Source: Bacteroidetes bacterium UBA2364
GTDB taxonomy: Bacteria; Bacteroidota; Rhodothermia; Rhodothermales; UBA2364
DNA length: 43,168 nt
Reading direction: 5' to 3'
Assembly: GCA_002344075.1 (NCBI GenBank)
Contig: DDTM01000104.1
Coordinates: 2,559-45,726 of the forward strand
A model generated the notes under the pieces. It was given only the letters and a program-made list of their open reading frames with translations. It was not told the DNA's origin and ran no database searches. Shown here in pieces: positions 35,235 through 43,168 of the stretch. Numbering within the stretch: position 1 is the stretch's first letter; every line of letters starts with the position of its first letter. The position numbers and the translations under genes were made by a program.

Positions 35235-36167
35235 GTGATAGAAACACCAGCAAGTTCGCGCCGCTTTTTGGAGCCAGCGACCATCTCGCAACTCAAAAAT
35301 ATGGAACTTCGCGCCCGCATGATTGTGGAGGGCTTTATTACGGGTTTGCACAAAAGCCCCTATCATGGCTTCTCGGTGGAGTTTGCCGAGCATCGGCCCT
35401 ATAACCCCGGCGACGAATTACGGCACATTGACTGGAAGGTTTTTGCTAAAACGGGCCGGTATCATGTCAAGCAATACGAAGAAGAAACCAACCTCCGGCA
35501 ATATGTGGTCTTGGATACGTCTTCCTCGATGCAATACAAACACCAAAATGGTATTACCAAGTTGGAATATGCCTCGTATCTGGCTGCGGCTTTCCACTAT
35601 TTGATGACACTGCAACGAGACGCAACGGGTTTGATAGGGTTTGATGAAAAGGTCCATACATATATTCCTCCAAAGGCGACAAGTCAACATGTACGGGGGT
35701 TGTTGTCGCAATTAGAACAATTTGTGCAAAAACCCGATGCTCGAAAAACGGGGGCAGCAACGGCCCTTCACGAGGTCGCCGAACGCATTACAAGACGTGC
35801 TTTGGTTGTGGTGATGACCGATTTATTTGAAAATGTGGGCGAACACGAAGAATTACTGCGTGCCCTAAAACACCTACGCCACCGTAAACACGAGGTCTTG
35901 GTTTTTCATATCCTTGAATCCGGAACCGAGCGGCACTTCCGCTTCCCCGACTTGCCGATGGTCTTCCGCGATATGGAAACGGGCGAAACCCTCACCCTTC
36001 AGCCAGCACAAATCCGAGACGCTTATACCGAGGCGGTTTCGGCCTTTTCGGAATCATTCCGCAGACGTTGTAGAGAATTTAATATAGATTTTGTAGAATT
36101 GGATACAGCCACTGCCTATGATAAAGCTATGCTTCACTATCTGAACAAACGGCGAATGCTCTTGTAA
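35235..36167 (+). CDS. DUF58 domain protein with vWA-like fold
   Basis: A 310-residue protein. The start is GTG at 35235: the family N-terminus (LEPATISQLKNMELRARMIV) lies before any usable ATG. The DUF58 core SVEFAEHRPYNPGDELRHID is intact, followed by a vWA-like MIDAS segment, VVLDTSSSM (D94, S96, S98). Family members usually sit beside a MoxR AAA+ ATPase and are thought to act as its adaptors; no MoxR gene is within reach here. There is no transmembrane helix, unlike some DUF58 proteins. Confidence 0.85.
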   Translation: MIETPASSRRFLEPATISQLKNMELRARMIVEGFITGLHKSPYHGFSVEFAEHRPYNPGDELRHIDWKVFAKTGRYHVKQYEEETNLRQYVVLDTSSSMQYKHQNGITKLEYASYLAAAFHYLMTLQRDATGLIGFDEKVHTYIPPKATSQHVRGLLSQLEQFVQKPDARKTGAATALHEVAERITRRALVVVMTDLFENVGEHEELLRALKHLRHRKHEVLVFHILESGTERHFRFPDLPMVFRDMETGETLTLQPAQIRDAYTEAVSAFSESFRRRCREFNIDFVELDTATAYDKAMLHYLNKRRMLL

Positions 36168-36356
36168 AAGGTATCTGCCCCATTATCATACCGTTAAGAA
36201 GCGTCTTGTATGGCGTTCATTATTTTATACCCCAAAAAAGTGTATCTCCAATAAAATTTAAAAAGCAATCGAAATGACTTCTATCCGGTTTTTTAGTTTT
36301 TAACGATGTGAAGAATGGCCTATATTGATCTGTTAACCGTAAATCGAAAAACCGTT

Positions 36357-37367
36357 ATGAACGTTTCGTTCGGATTGTTGTCTCGAATTTTGATTCTGGG
36401 TTGCTTCGCCCTCTCGGCTTGTGCCCAACCCACTGAGGCGCCAGAAAACACCAAACCCGCACTTAGTAACGCCCAAGCCACTTCTTTGCCACCACTTGAG
36501 CCTGTAGAACTACTGCGGAAAATGCACGTGTACCATCAGAAAGAATTATTACCCATCAAAAACTTCTCTTATGCTACGGACGAAGACCTGAGTATCTATG
36601 TGCGCAAAGAAAAACAAGGGGCGGACTCGGTCCTCAATGCACTTACCACCAACCGCGTGACACCCGGACGCCAGCGGTTCACATGGCGAGGCAATCAGTT
36701 TGAAATCTGGAACCGTGGAGGGTTTGCCAACCTGAAAAAACCCGAAAAAATTGCAGGAGTTTTTACAGCGCAAGGAACAGGGTTTGTAGATGGGGTCTTG
36801 TGCTACAAACTGAGCGTGGACAGAAAGCAGTTGTTCACCACCGAGGAAGGACGCTCCTTGTTTTATGATACCCAAACTACCGGAAACGGCCCATTGATTA
36901 TGTTTGTGGATCCAAACAACTGGTTAATCCGTCGCTTTGAAGGACAATCCGAAGCCAAAGGGAAACCTATAACAGTAATGGTGACATGGAAAGACCCCAT
37001 TCGCTTTGGAGGACTATATTTTTGGCAACGACGCGAAACTGTAATTACCGGAGAAGGGGTGCTGCTCTCTACTGAAGACCGGAAACAAGTGGAGCAGATG
37101 CTTGCCGAGATGCGTCAACAACTCCGACAAGTAGAATCGGGAGAGATCCAACTCTCCGAACAAGACAAAACACAAGCAATAGAAGCCTTACAAACCGATA
37201 TTCTTCGCACAGAAGACCAACTACGTGCCTTACAACAAGGCAAAATGACAGAACAGGTTTACCTGAGAAATATTCAAGTAAACAAAGGAATACCAGAAGC
37301 ATTATTCAATCCGAATGCCCCGGTTCCTCCACCAAAACCACCCAATATGCAAGGTTTATCTAACTGA
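36357..37367 (+). CDS. Lipoprotein of unknown function, paralogue of the next gene
   Basis: A 336-residue protein from the ATG at 36357, which starts a lipoprotein signal (MNVSFGLLSRILILGCFALSAC). The frame is open to 36315. The middle (about 60-235) is beta-rich, with NRGGFANLKKPEKIAGVFTA, CYKLSVDRKQLF and NNWLIRRFEGQSEAKGKPIT, like a LolA-type or outer-membrane lipoprotein-sorting fold, though this is not certain. The C-terminal 90 residues are Gln/Glu-rich and coiled-coil-like (QVEQMLAEMRQQLRQVES). The following gene has the same layout, 30 bp downstream. Family otherwise unrecognised. Confidence 0.7.
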   Translation: MNVSFGLLSRILILGCFALSACAQPTEAPENTKPALSNAQATSLPPLEPVELLRKMHVYHQKELLPIKNFSYATDEDLSIYVRKEKQGADSVLNALTTNRVTPGRQRFTWRGNQFEIWNRGGFANLKKPEKIAGVFTAQGTGFVDGVLCYKLSVDRKQLFTTEEGRSLFYDTQTTGNGPLIMFVDPNNWLIRRFEGQSEAKGKPITVMVTWKDPIRFGGLYFWQRRETVITGEGVLLSTEDRKQVEQMLAEMRQQLRQVESGEIQLSEQDKTQAIEALQTDILRTEDQLRALQQGKMTEQVYLRNIQVNKGIPEALFNPNAPVPPPKPPNMQGLSN

Positions 37368-37397
37368 TTTTTTATCATCTTACACTAAATTTGAATC

Positions 37398-38297
37398 ATG
37401 AAATTATCTTTATTTGCCGTATTAAGTATGGCGTTGTTGTGGACAGGTTGTAATCCCGGTTCTTCAGGAGGCGGAGGGACAAACGTAAAAGAAGTAAGCG
37501 CTGTAGATGTCCTCAAGCAGGTACGAGGGCGCTGTGCCGAAGATCTGAGCAAGTTTAACCACTACGCCTTGGTGCTGGAGGACGATGCCACAATCTATAA
37601 CCAAAAAGTCCTTGTGGCCGGAAGTGCCAAAGCCCGTGTAGAAACCCGTGTTGCACGGAAACAAGAGGGTAAAGAAACCCCTGTGGGCGACCAGAACATC
37701 TATGAAATGTGGGATCGGGCTGCATGTGCTGCCTTGGCTGATAGTGCACTGACACGTATTGCAAAGAGCACCACACTCGACAAATCGGAAAAGGTGGATG
37801 GTGCAGACACTCACGTACTCGCCATGACTCCGTCCAGCATAGGGACAATGGGCAGCATGGCCTTTGCTGGGATGCCTAAAACTGCAAAAATTGAAAAAGT
37901 ACGGGTATTTGTAGACCAAAAGCACGGCTTCATCCGGCAGATTCGATCCAATATAACCGAAAAAATTAAAAACAAAGATAAAACGGCCACAGTCACTTCC
38001 ATCTGGAGAGATTACCGCGACATCAAAGGCTTAATGATTCCGTTTGAAACCGTTTTACTAATGGAAGGTGAAGGCATTGGACTTTCCGACGCGGATAAAG
38101 CCCAAATTACCAAAGAGTTAGAAGCAAATAAGCAAATGATTTCTCAATTGCCGACCAAAGAACAACAGGAACAAGCCCGAAAAATGATTGCACGCAATGA
38201 GCAGCAACTGGCCAAAACCTCGGCAAACCGTGTAGAACAGGGCCTCAAATTGTTGGATGCGAAGGTAAACGAGCCTTTGCCGTCTGGCTTGTTCTAA
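37398..38297 (+). CDS. Lipoprotein of unknown function, paralogue of the preceding gene
   Basis: A 299-residue protein with signal MKLSLFAVLSMALLWTGC (Cys 18). Architecture as in the gene upstream: a beta-rich region with YEMWDRAACAAL, VFVDQKHGFIRQIRSNITEK and YRDIKGLMIPFETVLLMEGE, then a Gln/Glu/Lys-rich helical tail (EANKQMISQLPTKEQQEQAR, then KMIARNEQQLAK) and a short 'LP.GLF' end like 'PEALFNPN' in the paralogue. The FVD....IR motif and the 'MIPFE' strand are shared. Likely a tandem duplicate followed by divergence; the two are probably co-transcribed. Confidence 0.7.
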   Translation: MKLSLFAVLSMALLWTGCNPGSSGGGGTNVKEVSAVDVLKQVRGRCAEDLSKFNHYALVLEDDATIYNQKVLVAGSAKARVETRVARKQEGKETPVGDQNIYEMWDRAACAALADSALTRIAKSTTLDKSEKVDGADTHVLAMTPSSIGTMGSMAFAGMPKTAKIEKVRVFVDQKHGFIRQIRSNITEKIKNKDKTATVTSIWRDYRDIKGLMIPFETVLLMEGEGIGLSDADKAQITKELEANKQMISQLPTKEQQEQARKMIARNEQQLAKTSANRVEQGLKLLDAKVNEPLPSGLF

Positions 38298-38316
38298 AAC
38301 AAACAGCAAATACAAG

Positions 38317-38358
38317 ACGGGGCTGCTTCTCGGAGAGATGAGGCAGCCCGTTTTTTTT
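38317..38358 (+). terminator. Rho-independent terminator after the lipoprotein pair
   Basis: gggctgc (38320-38326) pairs with gcagccc (38343-38349), extended by flanking pairs, and is followed by eight T on the plus strand. It directly abuts the stop codon of the minus-strand AHSA1 gene. Confidence 0.85.
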
Positions 38359-38868
38359 AATGTACTGCGATCAAATGGCCGAGCACCTCGTCTAAATTTC
38401 CATGTACCATTTTCAAGCCTTCTTCCATACCCATATTCAGTACTTCTTGCAGTGCTTCCGGGTTCGGATATTGCGCAAATGTCTTTACGCGGGTTCCTTC
38501 TGGCACATCGGTAAAGACATTTTTCCACATAGTTACTGGAAGTAGTGCATTGATATTGCCTTCTTCGTCTGCAAAAGCATCCTGACCTTCAAAAAAAACT
38601 TCTTTCAGAATCTCAGAATAACACTGAACAGCACCATGCCCCTCGCCATTTGGTTCCACCATTGCATAAATCCAGCAACCTCCCGACCTAAAGTCCATAC
38701 GCTTTGTTTTACACCTCCAAGGTTTTGGAGCCCACCACCGATCCAATAAGTCGGCTTCCGTCCAAGCACGCCAGACCAATGAACGGTTGGCAGCAAAAAT
38801 ACGACTGATTTCCAACTTGCCCTTTTGTAGATCTTTAATAAAAGGGTTCCTACAGCAGATTGACTCAT
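38357..38868 (-). pseudogene. AHSA1/SRPBCC-family gene with an N-terminal frameshift
   Basis: The main frame encodes 152 residues of an AHSA1-type START-like protein: ISRIFAANRSLVWRAWTEAD, LLDRWWAPKPW, RMDFRSGGCWIYAMVEPNGE and EVLNMGMEEGLKMVHGNLDE. In this frame the first start codon is a TTG (38815), while homology continues upstream as NPFIKDLQKGKLEI with no ATG. The natural ATG at 38868, 5 bp after the arsR stop, is in another frame (MSQSAVG), so a -1/+2 shift near 38849-38856 broke the N-terminus. The TTG-initiated product might still fold, so the gene may not be entirely dead. arsR upstream is also broken. Confidence 0.6.
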
Positions 38869-38873
38869 GTTTT

Positions 38874-39184
38874 TTATTCTGGTAAGGTTTTTAATACATC
38901 GTCTAATTGCGTAAAGCGTGATTCCCAAAGTTTCTGGAAAGGCACAAGCCAATCGGCCACTTCTTTAACCCTATTTGGGTTTAAGTGATAAAACACTTTT
39001 CGCCCACTCGGTTTCGCATATACCAAATCCGCTTCAGAAGAAGGTGTATATGCTTAGACACTGCCAAGCGGCTCATCTCGAAATGGGCTGCCAATGCATT
39101 GGGGGTCATCGCTTAGAGGGCAACTCAGCCCAAGATGGCACGGATCGTTGGGTCGGCGAATGCCTGAAAAACATCTCTTTGCAT
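38874..39184 (-). pseudogene. arsR-family regulator, broken by two stops and a frameshift
   Basis: On the minus strand from ATG 39184: MQRDVFQAFADPTIRAILG, TGA (39125-39127), VAL, TAA (39113-39115), AMTPNALAAHFEMSRLAVSK and HIHLLL. A one-base loss near 39035-39043 shifts the frame to ADLVYAKPSGRKVFYHLNPN, then RVKEVADWLVPFQKLWESRF, TQLDDVLKTLPE and the stop. The winged helix is recognisable as ArsR of the type usually paired with AHSA1 genes, which this one precedes by 5 bp. The length of 311 nt is one less than a multiple of three. It was once the autorepressor of this two-gene operon. Confidence 0.8.
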
Positions 39185-39202
39185 CACGGATATGTATTAT
39201 AT

Positions 39203-39242
39203 AACCAAACGATTGCCAACATAAATGCAACTACTTGGTTGC
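39203..39242. promoter_or_regulatory. Relic operator-like palindromes upstream of arsR
   Basis: gcaactacttggttgc (39227-39242) is an imperfect palindrome with perfect gcaac/gttgc ends; aaccaaacgattgcc (39203-39217) nearby is a related, weaker one. ArsR-AHSA1 operons often carry such dyads in their promoter. They lie 19-58 bp upstream of the broken arsR start. Confidence 0.35.
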
Positions 39243-39400
39243 GCAATAAATTATTTACAAATATGTGCCATCAAATACACCCAAGCACCCGGCTTTGATA
39301 AATGAATGTAGGTGGTGACTCTGGTAGCAAGAGAAGCGTATATTAATCCGTCATTCCATCCAATAGCTGGATTTCAACACTTTCTACAAATAATTAATTC

Positions 39401-40345
39401 ATGAAGACCGCCTTCTTATTTCCCGGCCAAGGTTCCCAATTTGTAGGAATGGGCCGCGACCTATATGAACACAATACGGCTGCTCGTGCCGTTTTTGAAG
39501 AAGCAAATAACGTATTAGGCTTTTCCTTAACCGACCTCATGTTTGGGAAAGGGGGTGACTCTGATGCAGAAGCGGATGAACTGCGTAAAACCCAAAACAC
39601 ACAACCCGCACTCTACGTACATGCTTTGGCAACACTTGCCGCAATGAAGGAGGCTGCGGTTTTTGAGGCCACGGCTGGGCATAGCTTGGGCGAGTACTCG
39701 GCACTGGCAGCGGCGGGCGCCTGTACCTTTGCAGATGGATTGCGGGCTGTACGCCTTCGTGGTGAACTGATGGCGCAGGCAGGAACCGAAAGGTCAGGCA
39801 CTATGGCAGCCATTATTGGTATGGCCAACGACACCTTGGAAGCCTTATGTTCCGAAGCAACCGAGGCTGGAGAGGGCGTGGTACAACCAGCAAACTTCAA
39901 CTCACCGGGGCAAATCGTGGTTTCCGGAGATGTATCGGCGGTAGCGCGTACAATGGCGCTTGCCACCGAAAAAGGAGCAACCAAAGTAGTTCCGCTCTCG
40001 GTATCTGGTGCCTTTCATTCACCTTTGATGGCCTTTGCGGTCCCAGGACTGGGTACAGGACTTCAAAAAATGGATCTATGTTCACCGCAAGTACCCGTCT
40101 ATCTTAATGTAACGGCAAAGCCAGAAACGCAACCCGCAGTCATCCGCGAAATGCTTCTGGCCCAACTGACAGCGCCTGTCCGGTGGGCGCAGACCTTAGA
40201 GCAGATGAAGGCCGATGGCTTTGAACGATTTGTGGAAGTTGGTCCAGGCAATGTGCTATCCGGTTTGGTAAAACGTACATTAGGCCGTACCACCCCCACC
40301 GTACAAGTGGGAACGCTGGACCAATTGACTAAATTTCTCGGCTAA
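39401..40345 (+). CDS. fabD: Malonyl-CoA:ACP transacylase
   Basis: A 314-residue enzyme that transfers malonyl from CoA to acyl carrier protein for fatty acid synthesis. The N-terminal FLFPGQGSQFVGMGRDL is standard. The active-site GHSLGEYSAL gives S95, with R120 (RLRGELM) and H206 (SGAFHSPLM) as the other catalytic residues. GPGNVLSGLVKR closes the family pattern near the C-terminus. Full length. It is transcribed alone and is convergent with the hypothetical gene downstream (9 bp gap). No other fab genes are in the window. Confidence 0.95.
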   Translation: MKTAFLFPGQGSQFVGMGRDLYEHNTAARAVFEEANNVLGFSLTDLMFGKGGDSDAEADELRKTQNTQPALYVHALATLAAMKEAAVFEATAGHSLGEYSALAAAGACTFADGLRAVRLRGELMAQAGTERSGTMAAIIGMANDTLEALCSEATEAGEGVVQPANFNSPGQIVVSGDVSAVARTMALATEKGATKVVPLSVSGAFHSPLMAFAVPGLGTGLQKMDLCSPQVPVYLNVTAKPETQPAVIREMLLAQLTAPVRWAQTLEQMKADGFERFVEVGPGNVLSGLVKRTLGRTTPTVQVGTLDQLTKFLG

Positions 40346-40354
40346 CGACCTTAC

Positions 40355-41068
40355 TTAAAAAGCAATAGCAAGGCGCAGGCCTGCGCCATTGGGTGCAACC
40401 GAAAACGATCGTAAACGGGAATGGTGTTGTTGTACGGAGCGCGGAATAGTCACTATGTTGTATAACGTTCCACCAAAAACAAGTGCCATTCCCACCGATT
40501 TGTGGCGCCGTTCCTGTCCTGCTGAAAGAGGATTCGTCTCGCGTCGTGCGTCTGGGCGTGCTATCAGGACCAGACCACCCACCCGGAGGGTACTTCCTAA
40601 TATCCCGCGTTTCCAATCTCCCGCATATAAATTTCCCACTGCTGGCCCAAGTGACAAACCACCAGCCAAAAGCATGGCACCCGGCATAGAGGCGGCCCCT
40701 TGGTCTAATTTCAGTATCCCGGTGCCACTTGCCAGAGCGATAACCGTCGAAGAAGTCATCCAACCATAGGCGCTAAGGGTGGATTTTGCTTTGCGAAGGG
40801 GTTTATCAGGTAGAGAGGAGGGTATAATCACAGACTCCGTAAGTTCTACTGGCAACATAGACGCGACATCGGAGCGTCTAATTTCCCAGAGTTTCCCTGC
40901 ATGGCTACGGATGGTAAGGGAATAGGAGGTTTCCTCAAGGATAGCCCCAAGCAAGAAACCACCTTTTGTAAAGGTAATTCGGTAAAGAGGACGATCTGCT
41001 TGGGCAAACAACAAAATAGGAATAAAGACAAACAGCAAAAGAGCCGTTTTGAAAAAACGAACATACAT
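40355..41068 (-). CDS. Secreted or envelope protein of unknown function
   Basis: About 237 residues from the ATG at 41068, chosen because it begins a signal peptide (MYVRFFKTALLLFVFIPILLFAQ). The frame is open to 41212 but that part overlaps tsaE. The N-terminal third is a beta-rich region, YRITFTKGGFLLGAILEETS, then LTIRSHAGKLWEIRRSDVAS. The rest has Gly-rich hydrophobic stretches (MLLAGGLSLGPAVGNLYAGD). No family recognised. It starts 32 bp after tsaE, so it is in the same operon. Confidence 0.65.
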   Translation of the reverse strand: MYVRFFKTALLLFVFIPILLFAQADRPLYRITFTKGGFLLGAILEETSYSLTIRSHAGKLWEIRRSDVASMLPVELTESVIIPSSLPDKPLRKAKSTLSAYGWMTSSTVIALASGTGILKLDQGAASMPGAMLLAGGLSLGPAVGNLYAGDWKRGILGSTLRVGGLVLIARPDARRETNPLSAGQERRHKSVGMALVFGGTLYNIVTIPRSVQQHHSRLRSFSVAPNGAGLRLAIAF

Positions 41069-41100
41069 GGCGGTGTAACTATTAGTGAGGATAGAGGAAC

Positions 41101-41562
41101 TTATACGTGTAACGAAATAAGGCGCTTGCTTTCGTCCAAATGGGTCAATTGCAGACAAACCGCATCGGCAGGCAACCATTTTGCAACACGCTCCGGCCAT
41201 TCGATGATGCAAACCCCTGTTCCGTAAAAATATTCCTCAAAACCCAACTCCAGAAAAGCTATAGGGTGTTCTATGCGGTACGCATCAAAGTGGTAAACCG
41301 GAAAATTTCCACCCAGATATTCATTCACCATCGTAAATGTGGGGCTGTTCACGCTATCTTGTGGAATCCCCCACTCCATACAAAGGCCCTTGACCAAATG
41401 TGTTTTCCCTGCCCCCATTTCACCATACAAGGCCAATACACTACCCGGCAACAACAAGGGTGCAAGCGACCTCCCGAGGTCGAGGGTTTCTCCAACAGAT
41501 GAAGAGGTATAAGGGAGTAGGGTCGTAAAACCAGCAGGCATCTTCATGTTTTTCGAAAGCAA
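41101..41562 (-). CDS. tsaE: tRNA threonylcarbamoyladenosine biosynthesis protein TsaE
   Basis: A 153-residue P-loop ATPase that works with TsaB and TsaD to make t6A at position 37 of ANN-reading tRNAs. Walker A GEMGAGKT (47-54) is intact, followed by VNSPTFTMVNEY and VYHFDAYRI, the usual family blocks, and IIEWPERV near the C-terminus. Start could be M1, M6 or M8. tsaB and tsaD are not in this window. It is followed by the hypothetical gene in the same operon. Confidence 0.92.
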   Translation of the reverse strand: MLSKNMKMPAGFTTLLPYTSSSVGETLDLGRSLAPLLLPGSVLALYGEMGAGKTHLVKGLCMEWGIPQDSVNSPTFTMVNEYLGGNFPVYHFDAYRIEHPIAFLELGFEEYFYGTGVCIIEWPERVAKWLPADAVCLQLTHLDESKRLISLHV

Positions 41563-41597
41563 TCTCGGTACAAGACGCGTGAGCCATTACAACATAC

Positions 41598-41619
41598 AAA
41601 AAAAGCCCCTTATGGGGCC
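41598..41619 (-). terminator. Rho-independent terminator after the small hypothetical gene
   Basis: gcccc (41605-41609) and ggggc (41614-41618) form a 5-bp stem with a TTAT loop. On the minus strand seven T follow. It lies directly after the stop of the 41625-41804 gene and before tsaE. Confidence 0.75.
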
Positions 41620-41624
41620 GATAC

Positions 41625-41804
41625 CTAACGTTTGAACTTTTTATAAACCGAAGTCATCCGGTCTCGCGAGATTAACTGCATATAATCTGCAAGTTCACGT
41701 TTTTGCTTCTCCGAAAGCCGATCATCACCCAAAATCTGGTATAAGACCTTGGTTTTGTCCTTGCTGCTGGAGAGTTTTGCCTTATAAGAAGTTACCAATA
41801 ACAT
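41625..41804 (-). CDS. Small basic protein of unknown function (59 aa)
   Basis: From the ATG at 41804: MLLVTSYKAKLSSSKDKTKV, then LYQILGDDRLSEKQKRELAD, then YMQLISRDRMTSVYKKFKR. It is Lys-rich and helical in character, without Cys or membrane segment. The frame is open to 41897, but the added residues look random. It has its own terminator, which supports a real gene. Family not recognised. Confidence 0.5.
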   Translation of the reverse strand: MLLVTSYKAKLSSSKDKTKVLYQILGDDRLSEKQKRELADYMQLISRDRMTSVYKKFKR

Positions 41805-42159
41805 AGCTGTGGTGGTGATGTATGATGTAAAAATACAGACCCGATCGGTATCGCTCCCTTTACAGATTGGGCCTACGTAAGATGCAGAGGCTTGCAAGGG
41901 CGTTTAACGTAATACGCTTTGCATTGCTTTTGTAGGTAATTATATAAGGGCGGAGGTTGCTAGAATACAGCAGAAAGAAATTTTATATAGAGACGTCGTA
42001 ATATGTAAGGTACATAAAACACATGTTCAAAATACAACCTAAAGAAGCCTAAAGCGATCGAAAAGGGGCGATTGACAGCATTTTTTTCTGTACGCAACCA
42101 ATTTCATCTTACACTGGTTTAAAGATTGCAACCTTCGATACCTTCTTATTCTATCTGAC

Positions 42160-43089
42160 ATGAAAAAAACAATCCTTTGCCTTCTTCTTTTACCAATAAG
42201 CATCTTTGCACAAACCTTGCCAGATTCCACCCAATTGCTTCAAGACCTCCGCTGGTTCTCGTCCGACATTCTTGGTGGCCGTCGCCCGGGCTCACCCGGT
42301 GGACGAGCAGCAGCACAATACCTCTCGGCTTTTTTTGCCTTTCAGGGTCTGAAGTCCTTTAAAGACCAGTACTTCCATCCATTTACTGTTAATCGTGGAA
42401 ATGCCTCCCTTAGCGGAAAAAATGTACTTGGTTACATCGAGGGGACCGAACAGCCCCAAATCTGGATGGTCATCTCCGCGCACTACGACCATGTAGGGAC
42501 CATGAACAATCAGGTTTATAATGGAGCCGATGACAATGCCAGTGGAACTGCGGGGCTACTACAAATAGCGGCCTATTTTAGTAAGAACAAGCCTCGACAC
42601 TCAATCCTCTTTGCCGCATGGGATGCCGAGGAGATGGGTTTACAGGGTGCGCGGGCATTTATGCAGGAACCAGTAGTTCCGACAGATCAAATTGCGCTCA
42701 ATCTAAACATGGATATGATTTCTCGAAACGCGCAGAATGAGATGTATATCACTGGTACCCATCCTTACCCTTTTCTAAAACCCATCGCAGAGGAAGGAGC
42801 ACGACAAAGCCACATTCAGATTCGCTATGGCCATGACCGGCCAGAGGATCATGGGGCGCAAAACTGGATTTCGGCTTCGGATCATGGTGTATTTCACCAA
42901 GCCGGAATTCCTTTTTTATACTTTGGTGTGGAAGACCACCCCGACTACCACCGCCCCACTGATGACTTTGAGCGCATCATGCCTTCTTTTTATTTCCAAG
43001 CTGTCCGAACAATCCTCCAAGTGGCTATTTCGATGGATCAGAATTTAGACACGGTAATGATTCATCGCAAAGAAGCGGTAGCGAAGTAA
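42160..43089 (+). CDS. Zinc aminopeptidase, family M28
   Basis: A 309-residue secreted metallopeptidase. A signal peptide (MKKTILCLLLLPISIFAQ) precedes the catalytic domain. The di-zinc ligands can all be placed: H108 and D110 (SAHYDHVG), D124 (NGADDNASG), E157/E158 (WDAEEMGLQ), D185 (NMDMIS) and H264 (DYHRPTDD). Members remove N-terminal residues from peptides; the exact specificity is not readable. It could act with the DPP-IV and S33-type enzymes in this window on extracellular peptides. Confidence 0.92.
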   Translation: MKKTILCLLLLPISIFAQTLPDSTQLLQDLRWFSSDILGGRRPGSPGGRAAAQYLSAFFAFQGLKSFKDQYFHPFTVNRGNASLSGKNVLGYIEGTEQPQIWMVISAHYDHVGTMNNQVYNGADDNASGTAGLLQIAAYFSKNKPRHSILFAAWDAEEMGLQGARAFMQEPVVPTDQIALNLNMDMISRNAQNEMYITGTHPYPFLKPIAEEGARQSHIQIRYGHDRPEDHGAQNWISASDHGVFHQAGIPFLYFGVEDHPDYHRPTDDFERIMPSFYFQAVRTILQVAISMDQNLDTVMIHRKEAVAK

Positions 43090-43168
43090 AGAACAAAGAT
43101 GTTCTATAGCCAGTTATGAATCGAGTAGGACGAAAGTTAACCCGCCATTTAAACCTGAACGAATCAAA

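Overview
The window is an ordinary-looking bacterial chromosome segment, moderate in GC. It most resembles the Bacteroidota/Rhodothermota (FCB) branch. This is an inference from gene content: menA/menC for menaquinone, malate:quinone oxidoreductase, a DPP-IV peptidase, many lipobox lipoproteins, a kinase-RapZ fusion and ArsR/AHSA1 pairs. Recognisable Shine-Dalgarno sequences are scarce, and the one convincing promoter candidate, before the tRNA, fits the Bacteroidota -33/-7 pattern. No phage, CRISPR array or replication origin was seen.

Layout. 1-3 kb: the tail of an Rpn-type nuclease gene, a Rieske oxygenase overlapping a GNAT/FemAB-like acyltransferase, then a gene-free stretch with a transposase remnant and copy 1 of a dispersed repeat. 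3-16 kb: Ca2+/cation exchanger, trpS, miaB, a 14-blade WD40 lipoprotein, tilS, a GHL10-type glycosidase lipoprotein, mqo, a DAO-type oxidoreductase, a DUF2306 membrane protein. 16-25 kb: a YARHG lipoprotein, a CASTOR/POLLUX-like channel with a CDF transporter, thiL-hypothetical-menA-menC, tRNA-Ile(CAU), and a kinase-RapZ fusion. 25.3-28.2 kb: an AT-richer accessory patch holding an integron-cassette-like unit with two VOC genes (one broken by a stop codon), then a serine hydrolase gene between two direct copies of the dispersed repeat. 28-38 kb: DPP-IV, YqaA/DedA protein, an ISL3-like remnant, a TolB-like PD40 lipoprotein, a thioredoxin-TPR protein, DUF2461, DUF58 and two paralogous lipoproteins. 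38-43 kb: a decayed arsR-AHSA1 pair, fabD, a tsaE operon and an M28 peptidase.

Links between genes: TilS makes lysidine on the tRNA-Ile(CAU) encoded 13 kb away. menA and menC supply the quinone that Mqo reduces. miaB, tilS, tsaE and trpS all serve tRNA maturation or charging.

Most noteworthy: (1) a 957-bp cassette whose reconstructed circular junction gives an attC-like fold, with no integrase in view; (2) a three-copy dispersed repeat of about 215-230 bp with terminal inverted repeats; (3) the amino-sugar-kinase-like/RapZ C-domain fusion; (4) an arsR-AHSA1 operon in which both genes are broken while a candidate operator is still visible.
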